From Paraphysomonas bandaiensis (lineage: Eukaryota > Chrysophyceae): 64,000 bases of DNA. The translations under genes and the position numbers were made by a program. Below are positions 46,060-58,108 of the stretch, piece by piece (position 1 is the stretch's first letter; the number at the start of each line of letters is the position of its first letter). The notes below the pieces were generated by a model. The model worked only from the letters and a program-made list of their open reading frames with translations, was not told the origin of the DNA and did not search any database. The stretch covers positions 248,001 through 312,000 of the forward strand of contig CBFFRP010000146.1 in the NCBI GenBank assembly GCA_965644295.1, in the 5' to 3' direction.

Positions 46060-47121
46060 ATGGGTGCAGCTGCGTCTTCGCTTCCTTCATGGATGGATGA
46101 CGATGAGTTGAAGCGGATATGTGGAAAAGAATATGAAAGGCATAGGAAAACATTACAACTCTTTAAGAATGAACGTGGTGTTGTGGATACTATCGAATTT
46201 CTTAAATATTTTGCGGATAAACACGAACGTGAAGTCTGGCGAATTTTCGAGCGCTACGGGACAGATGGACATCTTAACTGCGAGTCTTTCGTAAAGCTTT
46301 GTCGTGAAGCAAAGATATTAAATAAAGTTAATTTCTCTGCACGACGTGCAGAAGCTTTCTTTACTGCCTTTTCGTCTATGGTTTTATCTCAAACGATCAA
46401 TTATCATCAATTTCGTGTAGAACTATTACCGTCAACTGCCGAAGAAATTGGAATGTCGTTGCAGGATTTGATTTTAAGAATAGCATATATAGACGCAGAT
46501 GATCAAGAAGCTACGACAACTTCTGTATCGTTAGAAGACACAGAAAAATTCATGAAGAATGTGCCCGGTGTCAAGATGAAAGGAGCGAAAGCAATCTTTA
46601 GAACTGTGGTTAAATTGCAGTCATTCCATCGACGAGTTCAAGCGTCGAGAAGAGTAACAGAGATGCAACTGGTAACTTATATGTGGCTGCACTTTTAAAA
46701 CATAATGTTGACTTTCTAGGATCGAAGAGTATCTATGTCTGAGGTAGACCCGTCGGCTGATCTTCTAGTTATCCCTCGGGATGGACATCAGGACACTGTT
46801 CTACAAGCATCTTTTGCGAAGTTTAGTACTCTTGATGAAATGGATGCTGCGGCTTTTGTCAAAATGTGCCGCTCAGCGAAGATCCTTAATAAGAAGTTCA
46901 CATCTAGTGCGGTTCGATTGGTTTTCAATCGTGCCAAAGCAATCTGTCAGGCGCCGGGTTGCCGTCGGGAATATCAAGAAGGCCTATTTTTGGACAAAAA
47001 AATTAACTACACTGTGTTCAGAGGAGTGTTGATTCCTTTATTAGCCGATAGAGACCCGAATTCGATTGAGAGTGTGATACTTGCTCTGTCGAAAGATAAT
47101 CTCCCACAGCCTGCATCGTAG
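46060..47121 (+). CDS. Tandem p25-alpha (TPPP-like) protein with IQ-like motif and myristoylation signal
   Basis: Exons 46060-46671 and 46720-47121 join in frame to 337 residues. The N-terminus MGAAASS fits N-myristoylation. Two p25-alpha domains are visible: the first at about 60-135 (HLNCESFVKLCREAKILNK, then INYHQFRVELLP), the second at about 235-320 (MDAAAFVKMCRSAKILNKKF, INYTVFRGVLIPLL). Between them KLQSFHRRVQASRR looks like an IQ (calmodulin/centrin-binding) motif. p25-alpha proteins (TPPP) bind and bundle microtubules and are typical of flagellated or ciliated organisms. The second domain better matches the KKxTxxxVxxxFxKxK pattern; the first is more diverged. With the Sfi1-like protein this suggests basal body or axoneme functions (inference). 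Head-to-head with the enzyme fusion. Confidence 0.8.
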
Positions 47122-47963
47122 TTGAATTATACTGCATTCTTGATAGTTAGATGTTTTCTCTATTTGTGTGATGTATATATTTGCAATGTATATTTGTAGG
47201 AAGCATAGAGGTAGTGGCTATATTGCTTCCATCTTGCTATTACAAACATACACTCGTATGCGAATGATTGTTTTGCATGTATTTGCTCACTTGCTAAGAA
47301 ACTAATGTTGCATAATTAAAATCATACTATATATTAGTTTTATTAACAATAGAGCTGTACCAGAAGAAATGTTGAGGAACTGATTGGTAGCATGAACCAC
47401 TCACAGCACTTCAATGGTAAATGCTAGCTGTTTAGTTTTGCTGTTTGTGAGCAATTAATAGCTGTAGTTTCCAAGATATTTGAATTATATCCGTTACTCA
47501 AAGAATACAGTAGTAGCTAGCTGTATTATGAGAACCAATAATATGATAGCCATTGTAGTGATGAAACTGAAATATACTGACTGTACAAGATAGTGACGAT
47601 GTAAGATCGCACTAGAAATGGTTGGTGTAGTAGAGATAAAAATGAATGAAGTATGGTATCTCTCATAATTATATAATATTCTATATAAGTGTTTCTCAAG
47701 GTCTTATTACTAAAAATGTCACTTTCTAACACTAGCAACATGCTTCTTTTTAAATTCTATTTATGAATTTAGAACGAAATACTACGCACTCAATAAGCGC
47801 ATAGAGTATTGAGTAACACTGTACACTGTACACTAACGCACTCAATAACTTCATTATGTGTACAACCATTCCGTGTACAATAATTTCGTCCAAACAGACA
47901 AATACTCTATTTGCCAGATATTTACTACAAATACTCTATAGATATATTACACAGGATTGACAG
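47122..47963. other. Convergent gap, no gene
   Basis: 842 bases, AT-rich. A direct repeat ACTGTACACTGTACACTAACGC near 47820 and CAATAA..GCACTCAATAA units near 47780-47840 are short. No coding frame supported. Confidence 0.35.
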
Positions 47964-49349
47964 CTAATGTACCCATCCCTTCTCGTGCCCTGCTTCCATC
48001 ATAGGCTCCACCAAGCCGCGAAACCGTACATTCCATTCATTCTTTGTAGAGATTTTCCCTATCCAACGGGCACCGTACCCTGAAATCACAACCACAATTA
48101 GCGCAACGCACTCTTGATAGTTCGTTTTTTCATACAATCCCTGCTTTCACACACCTTCCAGCGTGCGAACTTCTATGATGATGTCATTATTCTGCACGCC
48201 ACTCATGTTATGTATATTTATCCACGTGCAACTCTTCATGAGTTTTTCCACAAGTTGAAAGGCGGTAATGTTTTTCTTAGCTTCTGGTCCAGTACAATCG
48301 CCCCAAAAGTTTTCAGAAGATCGATGGGCATGCTTGCACACGGCCCTAAATATACGGTAAACACGCATACTAGGCGTCTAAACAAACAGATACACAATTA
48401 AGTAATAAATACCTAGCTCCAACAGTTAAGATACTCTTTTTCTTCCCTTTTTGTTTGGTCTGGATTTGTTGCTGGTATGAACTTAAGGAGAGGTCCGATG
48501 AGGGTGTATGGGGTTCGTTAAAGGCCTCCAAGAGAAGCTCTCTGAAATATTCAAACTCAGTATAAACCCAATACACACGCTACACACGTTTCAACATACC
48601 TATCAGGAGGGCATAAGTCCACAGATCCAACGGTGGTTCTTAACCCTAATATCAGCGAGATACCTCGCGTTCCCATTGTTAGCAAGAGTTCTCGCATGTT
48701 TGCAATGACCCTTTTGGGAACTTTAATAGTGCTGTTTGTGGACACATATGGCGTGGGAACTTCAATCATATTGTAGTCTAACAAGTTTATATAAGTTTTG
48801 ACCAAGTTGTGTATTAACGAAAAAAACAATTATTACCTCCTGTTTCACTAGAACAAAGACTAGAGCTGGATAACTTACACCATATATAGCCCCAGAATCC
48901 ATTAATAGGGTTACACTGAGAAGAAGTAAATAACGCTTCTGTTATGTATTAGATGTGACACTCACTTGACTGTGAACTTCAAGACTTTCGGCGATATCAT
49001 CTACGACATTAACAATCATTTGAGTAGGATCCTGATGAAAGACATCTAACTCCTGGATGCCGTATAATTCCATTGGCGATAGCCTTGGCAAATTACCAGC
49101 ACATGAGCAATAATACATTGCATTAGCTACAACTAAGTAATATGGCTTGATAGGATATCCTATGATAGTGTCTCTACACTCATTGGCCATAGGGTTCACA
49201 TCACTTGTAATCGGCAATTCAAGCATTCCAGTGAGAAATCGTGTAAACGTGCAGTCTGTTTCCGTAATTAGGTCCAATATCGCCTGTCGAACAACAGCAG
49301 CTAAGACATCTAGTAGAATAGGTCGTACTTCTTCAGTCTCTGTAGACAT
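47964..49349 (-). CDS. Conserved-looking protein of unknown function
   Basis: Six exons (48966-49349, 48837-48915, 48600-48777, 48413-48541, 48155-48345, 47964-48079) join in frame to 358 residues. No signal peptide or clear membrane segment. The N-terminal ~130 residues look helical (PILLDVLAAVVRQAILDLIT). A Lys/Gln-rich linker (QQQIQTKQKGKKKS) precedes a compact C-terminal domain with a cysteine and tryptophan-rich part (SSENFWGDCTGPEAKKN) and the ending GYGARWIG ... FRGLVEPMMEAGHEKGWVH. The last motif (GYGARW, FRGxxEPxMExGHEK) looks like a conserved signature, but I cannot attach a name to it. Exon 4 uses the acceptor at ATATTTCAG; the nearer alternative breaks the frame. Confidence 0.65.
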
Positions 49350-49977
49350 ACTAGATAAACTGATCTCTAATCACTCCATTGTGTAGTATGTGTGTATAGT
49401 GTGTGTTTGTAGTGTGTGTGTATAGTGTATAGTGTGTGTTTGTATAGAGGAATAAAGATATCACTGTAATACTGTGATGAACATTCCTCTGAACACACTA
49501 TTATCACTGTAGATTTGGTTGTGGTACACTCGAGTTTAATATGTGAGTGTATTCTTATTGTCCGTGGATCGATTACTGGATCATCAGTAGAGAGATGAGC
49601 TAAAAATCCACCTTATTTGGTTGACAGTCCTGCTATATATCAGTATTTTTGTGTGAAAGTATATAAATCAGTAATATTTCTTCTTAATTTCGACTACAAA
49701 TACCCAAAAACCCTATTATTTAATTCAATCAATGCTGTAATATGAACACATACACTCCTGCTGGCTGTACATGCACAATGGCACTGATATATCCCATAGC
49801 GCCTTCTTAAACTATCCACATGTCGCTTTATGCCAATTGATGTTAAGTTCATTGCGATCATATATACGAGGTGTGTAAATAATATCAATGTATTAAAACT
49901 AACTGTTCCTCACAGGGAGTACATCTATTAGCAGTCAGTGTGCAGCGGTCTATACATATCTATACACTCATCGTGCA
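49350..49977. promoter_or_regulatory. Divergent promoter gap
   Basis: 628 bases between the unknown protein and FHIT starts. It holds the GT-rich repeat at 49381-49447; a 64-codon minus-strand frame at 49694-49888 is unsupported. Confidence 0.4.
49381..49447. repeat. GT-rich simple repeat
   Basis: Imperfect GTGTGTATAGTGTGTGTTTG units, starting 32 bases upstream of the minus-strand start at 49349. Confidence 0.8.
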
Positions 49978-50480
49978 ATGTCAGGAATATATTTTGGTCC
50001 ATGGGAATTAAATATAGGCCAAATATTTTATGAGAGTGAATTGAGCTTAGGGATTGTGAATTTGAAGCCCATAGTACCTGGGCATGTCTTGATTATACCT
50101 AAGCGTGTCTGCGCAAGATTTGGAGATCTTACCCCTGAGGAAGTTACTGATTTATACTTAAGTGTCCATCGTGTTGGTCCTATATTGGAGAGGCACTACA
50201 ATGCTCAAGCTCTGAACATAGCTATGCAAGATGGCGCTGCATCTGGGCAATCTGTACCACACGTTCACGTTCACATACTGCCCAGAAAGGTAAGCAGTAT
50301 TGACTTCTCATTCATTGATATTAAAAACCTTTATAGCAAGGTGATTACAAACGAAACGATGATATTTATGAGCAAATTGATAACCATGATGCTGGTATCG
50401 ATTTTACACGCGAGCGCTTGCCCCGCTCTATAGAGGAGATGACGGCTGAAAGTGACGAGCTGAAACCCCTATTTTTATGA
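49978..50480 (+). CDS. FHIT: FHIT-type histidine-triad hydrolase
   Basis: Exons 49978-50289 and 50337-50480 join in frame to 151 residues, matching the FHIT family size. The start MSGIYFGPWEL and LKPIVPGHVLIIPKR are typical. The histidine triad is intact as HVHVHILPRK, followed after the intron by GDYKRNDDIYEQI as in FHIT. Members split diadenosine triphosphate (Ap3A) into AMP and ADP and act in the cytosol. No oddity other than the 47-base intron directly after the active-site motif. Confidence 0.93.
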
Positions 50481-50868
50481 AGTTTTCACTGTCTCCAATG
50501 AATTTGTATTGGTTAGTGAAGTATAGAGTTTGAAAAGTGGATATATGTGATGTTGTCGGGTCCTACTATCAAATTAACAGTCGTGGTATAGTAAGTGGTT
50601 CTACCGGATTTCGTGTACAGCCACCCATTGATGCTTAACATAAACACATATAGTAGTATTGCCTTCGCAGTAACAACGCGTCCTGTGATGTAGTTTTTAC
50701 AAGCTATTAGTTTTAAAACTGTTGTTTTAACGATCAGCTTTAAAAAATATATAACGTCGAACTTTGTACCCATATACCGCTACAAAAATGTTTCATGTCT
50801 GGTATAAACTATAAACCCATTCAGTGCAGTAGGTCTAACGATCAACTACCTGCACATCAGAGTAGCTT
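50481..50868. other. Short convergent gap, no gene
   Basis: 388 bases between the 3' ends of FHIT and the Notum-like gene; AT-rich, nothing recognised. Confidence 0.4.
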
Positions 50869-52454
50869 CTATTTCTTTTTCTTTTCGTTTTTACTTTTCT
50901 TTTTATTTCTTTTCTTCATATCTTTTTTTGGTACTTTGAAGATTGTGGGCTGAAATACGGGAAGCTGAGTGAGTGGGGGACGAAATCCATTCCAAACTGG
51001 AGGCCAAAGTGGAGAGTTTTTATCCTTATTATCTGGCACAAAGTTTCTAGTAGGAGTTTTAACTTGTCGTATAATAGTTGTAGGCGATGAGCTCCTTGTC
51101 GAAATATAATACGGCTCCTGGATGTCCTCATCAGCTTCAAAGTGGCCCTGTTCTACTACTTCAACAAGTCCCAGAGTGAATGTATTACGAAGGAGTGTTT
51201 GGCTGCAGTTATCGCGAACAAAAACGGTAGACATTGACAAAATACCACCAGGACTCTTCTCAGGACTTTCATCTAATGTGTTTAACCATTCATACAGTGG
51301 AAGCCCTGAAAACACCTGTTATCAAAATAACGAGTAAATTAACTACAACCTCGAAAGGGAGAAACTGAAGCTTCTCTTTCGCCGTATTCAGTGGTAGTAT
51401 AGTACATATCACGTGATATGAAAAGATGATGACTACCGTCCACATAGTACAAAATTACATTGGGCACAGAGCTCCACACCTCCAGTACATCTGTCTGTGC
51501 TGAATAGAACTCATCAGGGCTCAACCTATTACCTCCGAATGACATAGATATCGAATTGTAGAGATGACTAATTGTAGCGTCTTGCTTAGACTGAATGAAA
51601 ACAAATGGGACAGTTGGGTGTTGCTTGATTCGTGCGAGCATGATATCTGTATGAGTAAAATTCATATCCCAGCAATTCTGAAAAATATCGGGTGGGACCA
51701 GCACAGAGTCACAAAAAGACCACATTTCATAAAACCTATTGTTATACTCTGAAGGAACATAAGTAACCAAACTATCCATTAGTACTGCGTGGAATAGTGA
51801 TGGCAAGGATTGAATAAAAATACTGGACCACATCTGAACACTTATTGAACCGGCCGAACTACCCGAAAGAATACACTTGCTAAACACCTTAGAGAGATGA
51901 CCAGACAACTGCTGACTGGCTATCCAATTTAAAGCTGATAATGCGTTCATTCGTCCTCGATGTATGACTTGCTCCCCTGCAGCATTCGTAAATTTTCCTT
52001 CACTGTGCCCAGCAAAGAAGTCGGCAGAGCAGTATGATAGCATGACCGTGGTGTACGCACCGAATGGGTTGTTTTTATGCTGAGAACTAAATATACCAAT
52101 TCTTTTATGAGGCTGAGCATATTTTCTACACAAGCCATTATCGTAGGACTGTTGATTCCAGCACAAACCTCCTCCTTGAAAGTGAACATGTAACTTCTCT
52201 GGATCTCCTACTGTAACAACGAAAGAGTACTGGTGAGGCTCTGCACCGAGTGTTGATTCAATACATGCCGTATCTTCACCTGGAAAGATCTGAATGGTTT
52301 GTCCGAGTGAGAACTGACTGATACTGCAGTCATCTGTGTCCAGATAACACTGAAAATCAGGAGTTTTGAGATCTACGACATCTTGTGCATAAGTCAACAC
52401 TATCCACAAACACAAGACCACAGTCGTTCGTTGGTAATGATTTGTATACTGCAT
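50869..52454 (-). CDS. Pectinacetylesterase/Notum-family carboxylesterase, secreted
   Basis: Exons 51350-52454 and 50869-51305 join in frame to 513 residues. A signal peptide (about 23 residues, TTVVLCLWIVLTYA) is followed by the family's conserved blocks: oxyanion motif HVHFQGGGLCW, LSYCSADFFAGHSEG, the nucleophile in ILSGSSAGSIS, the acid region FIQSKQDATI, and the His in YVDGSHH. The catalytic triad looks intact. Plant members deacetylate pectin; animal Notum removes palmitoleate from Wnt; here the substrate is unknown, with acetylated polysaccharides the more likely guess for a protist. Odd: after the enzyme domain there is an extra C-terminal tail that ends in a run of lysines (KDMKKRNKKKSKNEKKKK), unusual for a secreted esterase. 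It might be a charged surface tether or another sorting feature. Confidence 0.87.
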
Positions 52455-53094
52455 AGAAATATCAATAACACACTATCTCTTAGTATGATATGTATACCTG
52501 TGAAAGTGACTGTCATCACTGTCTGTGCTTCACAGTCTCCTGCAGGATATGTATGTATATTCTTATATGGAGGAGATGGCAAATACTTCATATGACCTTA
52601 CTCAAATACAATATAGTGGTGTCTACTCGTGTTCATTACATATATAACTGGATGATAGAGTGTGAGTAGATCTCATTGTTGTACAGGTAATGGATCATAT
52701 CTATAGAGACGTACTGGCTGTACGACGTAGATATCCATACTATGTCCACACTCCCTCAGGCGGCTGTATATTTTGTATATCTGTATACCATACGGCATAC
52801 AGAGCATACAGTCTATTTGTACACAGCAAACTGTAGTTATAAGCATCCCCATATGGGGATATTTCTAAAGTATGGAGTTCGACGTAGCTAACGACGACAT
52901 GCAATAGATCTTTTCGAAGTCGAAGTGTTGACATGGTAGTGAGAAAAATTCATACAGAAAAAAGGATATGTTACGACAGTATCCATATGTTACTATGATA
53001 CGTGAATTCCATCATGCTAAGTCGTCTACTTCTCCTTCTATATATACATAAGCACTAACATAACTAACCAGAACTATATTACCCGATCATTGAC
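52455..53094. promoter_or_regulatory. Divergent promoter gap
   Basis: 640 bases between the Notum-like and sulfite oxidase starts. AT-rich with TATA/GTAC palindrom-like stretches; short frames at 52383-52934 are unsupported. Confidence 0.35.
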
Positions 53095-55748
53095 ATGCCT
53101 ATGCCTATTCGACTCACCCGCTTTGTTTTTCTATCAAAGGGATTGTATTCTCGAACTAGTTCACTCCGATCAACAAGCATGAAGGCTTCTATTGCCTCAC
53201 TATCGCCATATTCAACACTTCCATCATTTGAATCCATTCATTTCTCTGAGAAGTCATCCTGGTGGTGGATCATTAGCGCAGGAGTTGTTTGTTCTACTGG
53301 TATGATACTGTGTGATTACTGTCATGCCGATGCAGAGACACCGGCCCCTCCAGGACACCCTGCGGCCAGTCTGCCTCAACTCACGTATGAGCAGTTTAAG
53401 GCCGGGAAACCTAATAGAGTTTGGGTGACGCTTGATGGAGGAGTGTATGATGTGACATCCTTCATGGATGCTCATCCAGGTAATGCCATCGGTTGTCACT
53501 ATTGCATGGCATGATACAGGTGCGTAGGTGGGATTGATAGAATTCAAATGGTTGATGGGCAGGATCTTGCAAAGTTCTGGGCAGTGTATCAGCTTCACGA
53601 CAGACCCCATATACGATCTCTCTTGGAAGAATATCGCATTGGTACATTTGGCATTCGGTATTTTCACATCTGTTTGCTAAGGAATATTGGTTCAGGCAAT
53701 CTCTCCGCATGTGATTACAGACGAGTTAAATCAGAAACTCATTTTGAGAGCTACTACAAAGATGATCCGAGGAGACCTATGGGCGAAGTAGGACAATTAC
53801 GCATACCTAGGTAGCTTTTGAAATGTCATGTACATGTTCACCTTAAATTTGACCCATACAACATGTAGTGTCCACCCGTGGAATTCAGAGCCAAAGGATC
53901 TCTCCGTGCTATCGGACAACTTTTTCACTCCCAATGACCTCTTCTTTGTTCGAAATCACAATAATGTTCCTCTAGTAGATGAGGATGACTACATACTAGA
54001 AGTTGAAGGAAATGACAAAGCAAGTGAGTAGGATAAAAAATTGATGTCCCATTGCGTAAATTTATATGTCACATGTAGACCTAAAGACCACAACATTTAC
54101 TCTGCATGATTTGAAAACGAAATTTCCTCGACACGAAGTAATTTCCGCTCTTCAATGTGCTGGTATCTAGATATGCACTTGAATATCATGTTCTTTCTAT
54201 TGTATTCTTGTGTATTTCTGTGCGAATGCGTTGATACAGTCGAAAAGAATTATTTTTTGTGTTATCAGGAAATAGACAAGAGGATTATGTGTCTGAACAC
54301 AGACCCTTGTACGTTGCTCCACACTGGCGTAACGGTGCCATAGGCAATGCCCGATGGGCAGGCGTCAAGGTATACTTTCCTAGCGTTCTTCTCTGATATT
54401 ATCTTTTTCACATGAATAGGTTCGCGATGTATTAGAAGCTGCCGGTATGCCTGTAGACGATATTGCTCTTCGTCGGGTGTCCCCTGGAGGGAAAATTGTT
54501 AATTTTGTTGCAATGGATACAGATGAAACTGGTAGTATGATCGTATCGAAGTGTCGATTTAGTTTACGATTTTATTTCGTAGGTATTCCGTATGCTGGTG
54601 TTATTCCAATTGAAAAAGCTTTAGACCCTTTCGGTGATGCTATACTTGCTTATGAAATGAATGGTACGATTGAATTCATTGAAGTACGCCTTAATTTATT
54701 TTGTTTTGTTTACTACTGTATTTTTAGCACTTGCATATTGTCTTATTTTCATTGGATATAGGTGAAACTCTACCCCGTGATCATGGATTTCCTATACGAT
54801 TATTAGCGCCTGGTCATGCTGGATGCAGAAATGTAAAATGGGTACAACAGATTATTGTATCTGATGAAGCCAGTGAACTGGACTCTGGGTCGAGGCTTGA
54901 TAGGTGTCAATGTGCATTGAGCATGATAATTCACCCAATCAATAGCACTTATTTATGATGCAGACACTTTTCACCGGATATCAATTGGCTCTCTCACAAG
55001 ACTCATGTGTCCAAGTGCCGGGTTCCTGAAGTCGATGACTTGCCCAATTCATGTAGCACCAATGCAAACCTTCCAAAAGTAGAAATTCGTATTGATCAAG
55101 GGCCAGTAATTCAGACACTACCTGTTCAGAGTATTGTTTGTAAACCAGCTAACCGGGCAACACTTTCAGGTATTGCATGTGACTAGGTCTTGAACGTATC
55201 ATATAAATGGATGTCTACGTATGTCACAATTCGTGTGTTAAAAGTGCATTGCACGTAACATGCCATCATGTCCAGGTTCCGATCTTGATACACTTGATGT
55301 CGCCGGTGTAGCATGGTCAGGGGCGGGGCGAGGAATATGTCGCGTAGAAGTTTCTCTTGACGGAGGAAAAACATTCCGAGCTGCTGACTTGGTGAAAGAA
55401 CCATCGGAATGCATTAACTGCCCTTCTCCCGAAGCTGGAATGGGACGAAATTGGTCATGGGCACAGTTCAGCATCAAGGCTAAAATTCCTGATGAAGTTA
55501 AAGATAAACTAAAGGCAGGAAAAGTTGTGGACATTGACGTTGTTTCAAAAGCCATAGATGGTGACTTTAATGCTCAGCCTGAGAAGATGGATCATGGATG
55601 GAATGTGCTTGGGATTTGCGTTAATCACTGGTCTAAGGTGCATGTTACTCTGGACCCGTCTCTACCTAAAGGGACGACAAAGCCGCCACCTGCGTATCCT
55701 CTTCCTGGGTCGCCCTTCTGGGGAGATGGAGTTGCTCATAAGCCGTAA
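53095..55748 (+). CDS. SUOX: Sulfite oxidase, mitochondrial type with cytochrome b5 domain
   Basis: Eleven exons (53095-53479, 53528-53657, 53721-53810, 53869-54023, 54079-54162, 54269-54369, 54420-54531, 54583-54663, 54762-54903, 54964-55169, 55276-55748) join to 652 residues. The N-terminus is Arg/Ser/Thr-rich with few acidic residues, a mitochondrial-type presequence, then a hydrophobic stretch (WWWIISAGVVCSTGMIL) as in animal sulfite oxidase. The cytochrome b5 domain has the haem ligands in HPGG (about 126) and AVYQLHDRPH (about 152). The molybdopterin domain has the Moco-binding Cys in ISALQCAGNR (about 279), then RWAGVKV, DGFPIRLLAPG and the dimerisation domain ending near GWNVLGICVNHW. 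It oxidises sulfite to sulfate and passes electrons to cytochrome c in the intermembrane space. All key residues seem intact. Confidence 0.93.
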
Positions 55749-56733
55749 TAATGTAGGGTTTTATTCTACCGTGAGAGGGCGAACTTATGTTGCCAACGAA
55801 ATGTGTTAAATGCTTTAAAGCCAGAGTATCTTGGGAACTTTAGCATTTCTGTCGTACGCTATGTATACTAAGGACCGATGAATCAATTATAAAGCTATAA
55901 ATCGTAATAGTAATAGCTATATTCATGAAATAGTTAAATAATATGTGTTTTGTGTTTTTACTTGGGAGTTTGTCGCTTGTATTACCATGTGGGTATTGGG
56001 TATTTATTGCTGGTTACGTCATCAACAGATTTGTTGTAAGATCTCATATCCTTTTGTTGGGTAGAACCGTCAAATGATTCCTCTTTGTATGGGAGTCTCA
56101 CTATAAAATAAATATTGTTGCAAATGTTAAGTATTATATAGTCCCAGAACTATTGATGAAAATTTTCTTCGTGGAAGAGGTTTTACTTGCGAGTTTTGTT
56201 GTTTGTACATTTTTAGTACACAGGGTCACAGGGTAGAGTACAAATCATATATCATATATCATACCCCATACCCTCAACCTTCTCACGTCTACATTATCTA
56301 CGTATTATGAACTATGGACAATAGACGAGGAATAATTCTATATCACAGTATTTAGAACATATGCGATATCCGCTGTTCCCCAAAACTGTTACACTTCTAC
56401 TTGCTGGGTGAATACGCAACGTTTATTATATAAAGGCCACAGTTTATAGTAAGTACTTTGGGTATTGTCCAAGAAATTCAATGGCTTCAGACATGCATGA
56501 AGAGTATACGTGTTCCAATACCTGTGGTGTAAAGAATATATATCCACGGTGGGGAACGTGTATGATATATTGCCGTAATATACAACTATATATTTCGTTC
56601 TGAATTGCTTTTTTATTACTTTCCTCCCAGTTTGGAAGAACTCTACGACATGATCTTAGCTATGCAAACAGGGGTTCATTCATACTGATAATAGTAAAGA
56701 TCAGAGACATTTTAAAAATGAACGTACGTTGAG
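55749..56733. other. Convergent gap, no gene
   Basis: 985 bases between the 3' ends of sulfite oxidase and the four-TM gene. AT-rich; CATATATCATATATCATAC near 56250 is a short local repeat. Nothing coding. Confidence 0.35.
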
Positions 56734-57375
56734 TTATGCTTGGTTAGATGCTGCGGGTTCGTCTTTGGGCGGTGGTGGGTCGATTCCTCTCCTCAGAATC
56801 ACAGCCGTGTATAAGGCAGTGGCAAACGCTAAGAATCCACCAGCAAGAAACGTTTTCCAGCCACTACCAAGATCAAAATCAATTTGTTTTCCAGTGTTGA
56901 CATTCACGACATCGAACTCATTGTACATCTGTGAGTAGTTACCACAAACAACAAAGACACATATCGCGAGAATTATATCACCAATAGCTACCGCCGCCAT
57001 TACCAGCCATATCATTCTGCTCCTTTCTTTCAAACACTTGCATACCATAACAGTAGCTACCAATAGAAGTACAACCAGTATACATATGATGGCAAGACTG
57101 AGCTGTGCGGTATCTAAAGCCGACTCATAATTATCACAATCATCTCCTTTAAGATTATATTTATCACAGTCCGCATCATCCACTTCATAATCACACTTCC
57201 CTTGCTTTGTATACTTCGCTTTCTGTAATCCAATGAAGTAAATACAGTCACTGTCACAGCCACAGCCTTTCTCGTATACAGACCACTGAGAGGTGTGGAA
57301 TCCCCATGATATCATAGCAAGAGTGCCTATATGACATAATGTGTCGAATAGAACTAATATAGAGGTAGTACACAT
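56734..57375 (-). CDS. Small four-transmembrane protein with Cys-rich loop
   Basis: Single exon, 213 residues. Hydrophobic segments lie near the start (about 5-26), at about 95-115 (LSLAIICILVVLLLVATVMV), 122-145 (IWLVMAAVAIGDIILAICVFVV) and 180-195 (FLAGGFLAFATALYTAVIL). The loop between the first two holds a cluster of cysteines and acids (GCGCDSDCIYF, ADCDKYNLKGDDCDN), probably extracellular with disulfides. A short Pro-rich tail (PPPPKDEP) would be cytosolic. This resembles tetraspan families (claudin/amastin-like, SUR7-like) in layout, but no signature such as CCG or W-GLW-C-C is present. Family not assigned. Head-to-head with opine dehydrogenase. Confidence 0.7.
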   Translation of the reverse strand: MCTTSILVLFDTLCHIGTLAMISWGFHTSQWSVYEKGCGCDSDCIYFIGLQKAKYTKQGKCDYEVDDADCDKYNLKGDDCDNYESALDTAQLSLAIICILVVLLLVATVMVCKCLKERSRMIWLVMAAVAIGDIILAICVFVVCGNYSQMYNEFDVVNVNTGKQIDFDLGSGWKTFLAGGFLAFATALYTAVILRRGIDPPPPKDEPAASNQA

Positions 57376-58108
57376 GACTTTAAAGGGGTTGTGATGTGAG
57401 TAGCTTGGAGTTAATGTGCACTGTTGTTATATAGCAGTATGGGGGCGTGTGGTGGTAGGTATGGTAGAGTTCAGATGCAGACATACACAACACAACTATC
57501 TTCTACACGTATTGGCATCCTTTGTGTATTTTTGTTCAAAGATGTCTCTAATATTGAGACAATAATTATCTGTATTTCAGCTGTAGTTTTATGTAGGTAC
57601 TATAGACATTATTTGCTTCAATTTATTTCCGAATAATAAGATGCCATCTACTCGCACAACTGCAAACACATGGTATACTGTATTCCTGTATATAATGTCG
57701 TGTACATGTACCCCACAGTACTGGAGGAGGAGTACCACTCGCTTTGTTCTACACATACGTATGTGTGATTTTTTCTCACTAAAAAAAACTTCTTTGACCA
57801 AAACGATTTTGCACAAACCACCCTGTATATCCATTCCATATTAAATTCTAGGCTTAATTAACACTCATCATCACCAAGATATCATACACTTTACTTCAAC
57901 TTCAATACATGTCCAATAGCGTATGTTGGTATAGATTCATATACAATATACACACACTACTATATTGAGGTTACTGTTCCCTCCTGTGGGTTTGTGTATG
58001 TATATATAGGGGGGTAAAGTGTTGGCAGTGGTATTCAATATACACACAGATCATATATATCTTAACATCATTCCTATCAGCTAATTCCACATCACCCTCT
58101 ATTGAGAT
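57376..58108. promoter_or_regulatory. Divergent promoter gap with dispersed repeat
   Basis: 733 bases between the starts of the four-TM and opine dehydrogenase genes. It holds repeat family A copy 3 (57511-57645). No gene seen. Confidence 0.4.
57511..57645 (+). repeat. Dispersed repeat family A, copy 3
   Basis: About 135 bases aligned to 18779-18920 (inverted) and 39883-40022. Shared: TATTTTTGTTCAAAGATG, AATATTGAGACAATAATTAT, TTCAATTTATTTCCGAATAA. It lies 135 bases upstream of the four-TM gene. Confidence 0.85.
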
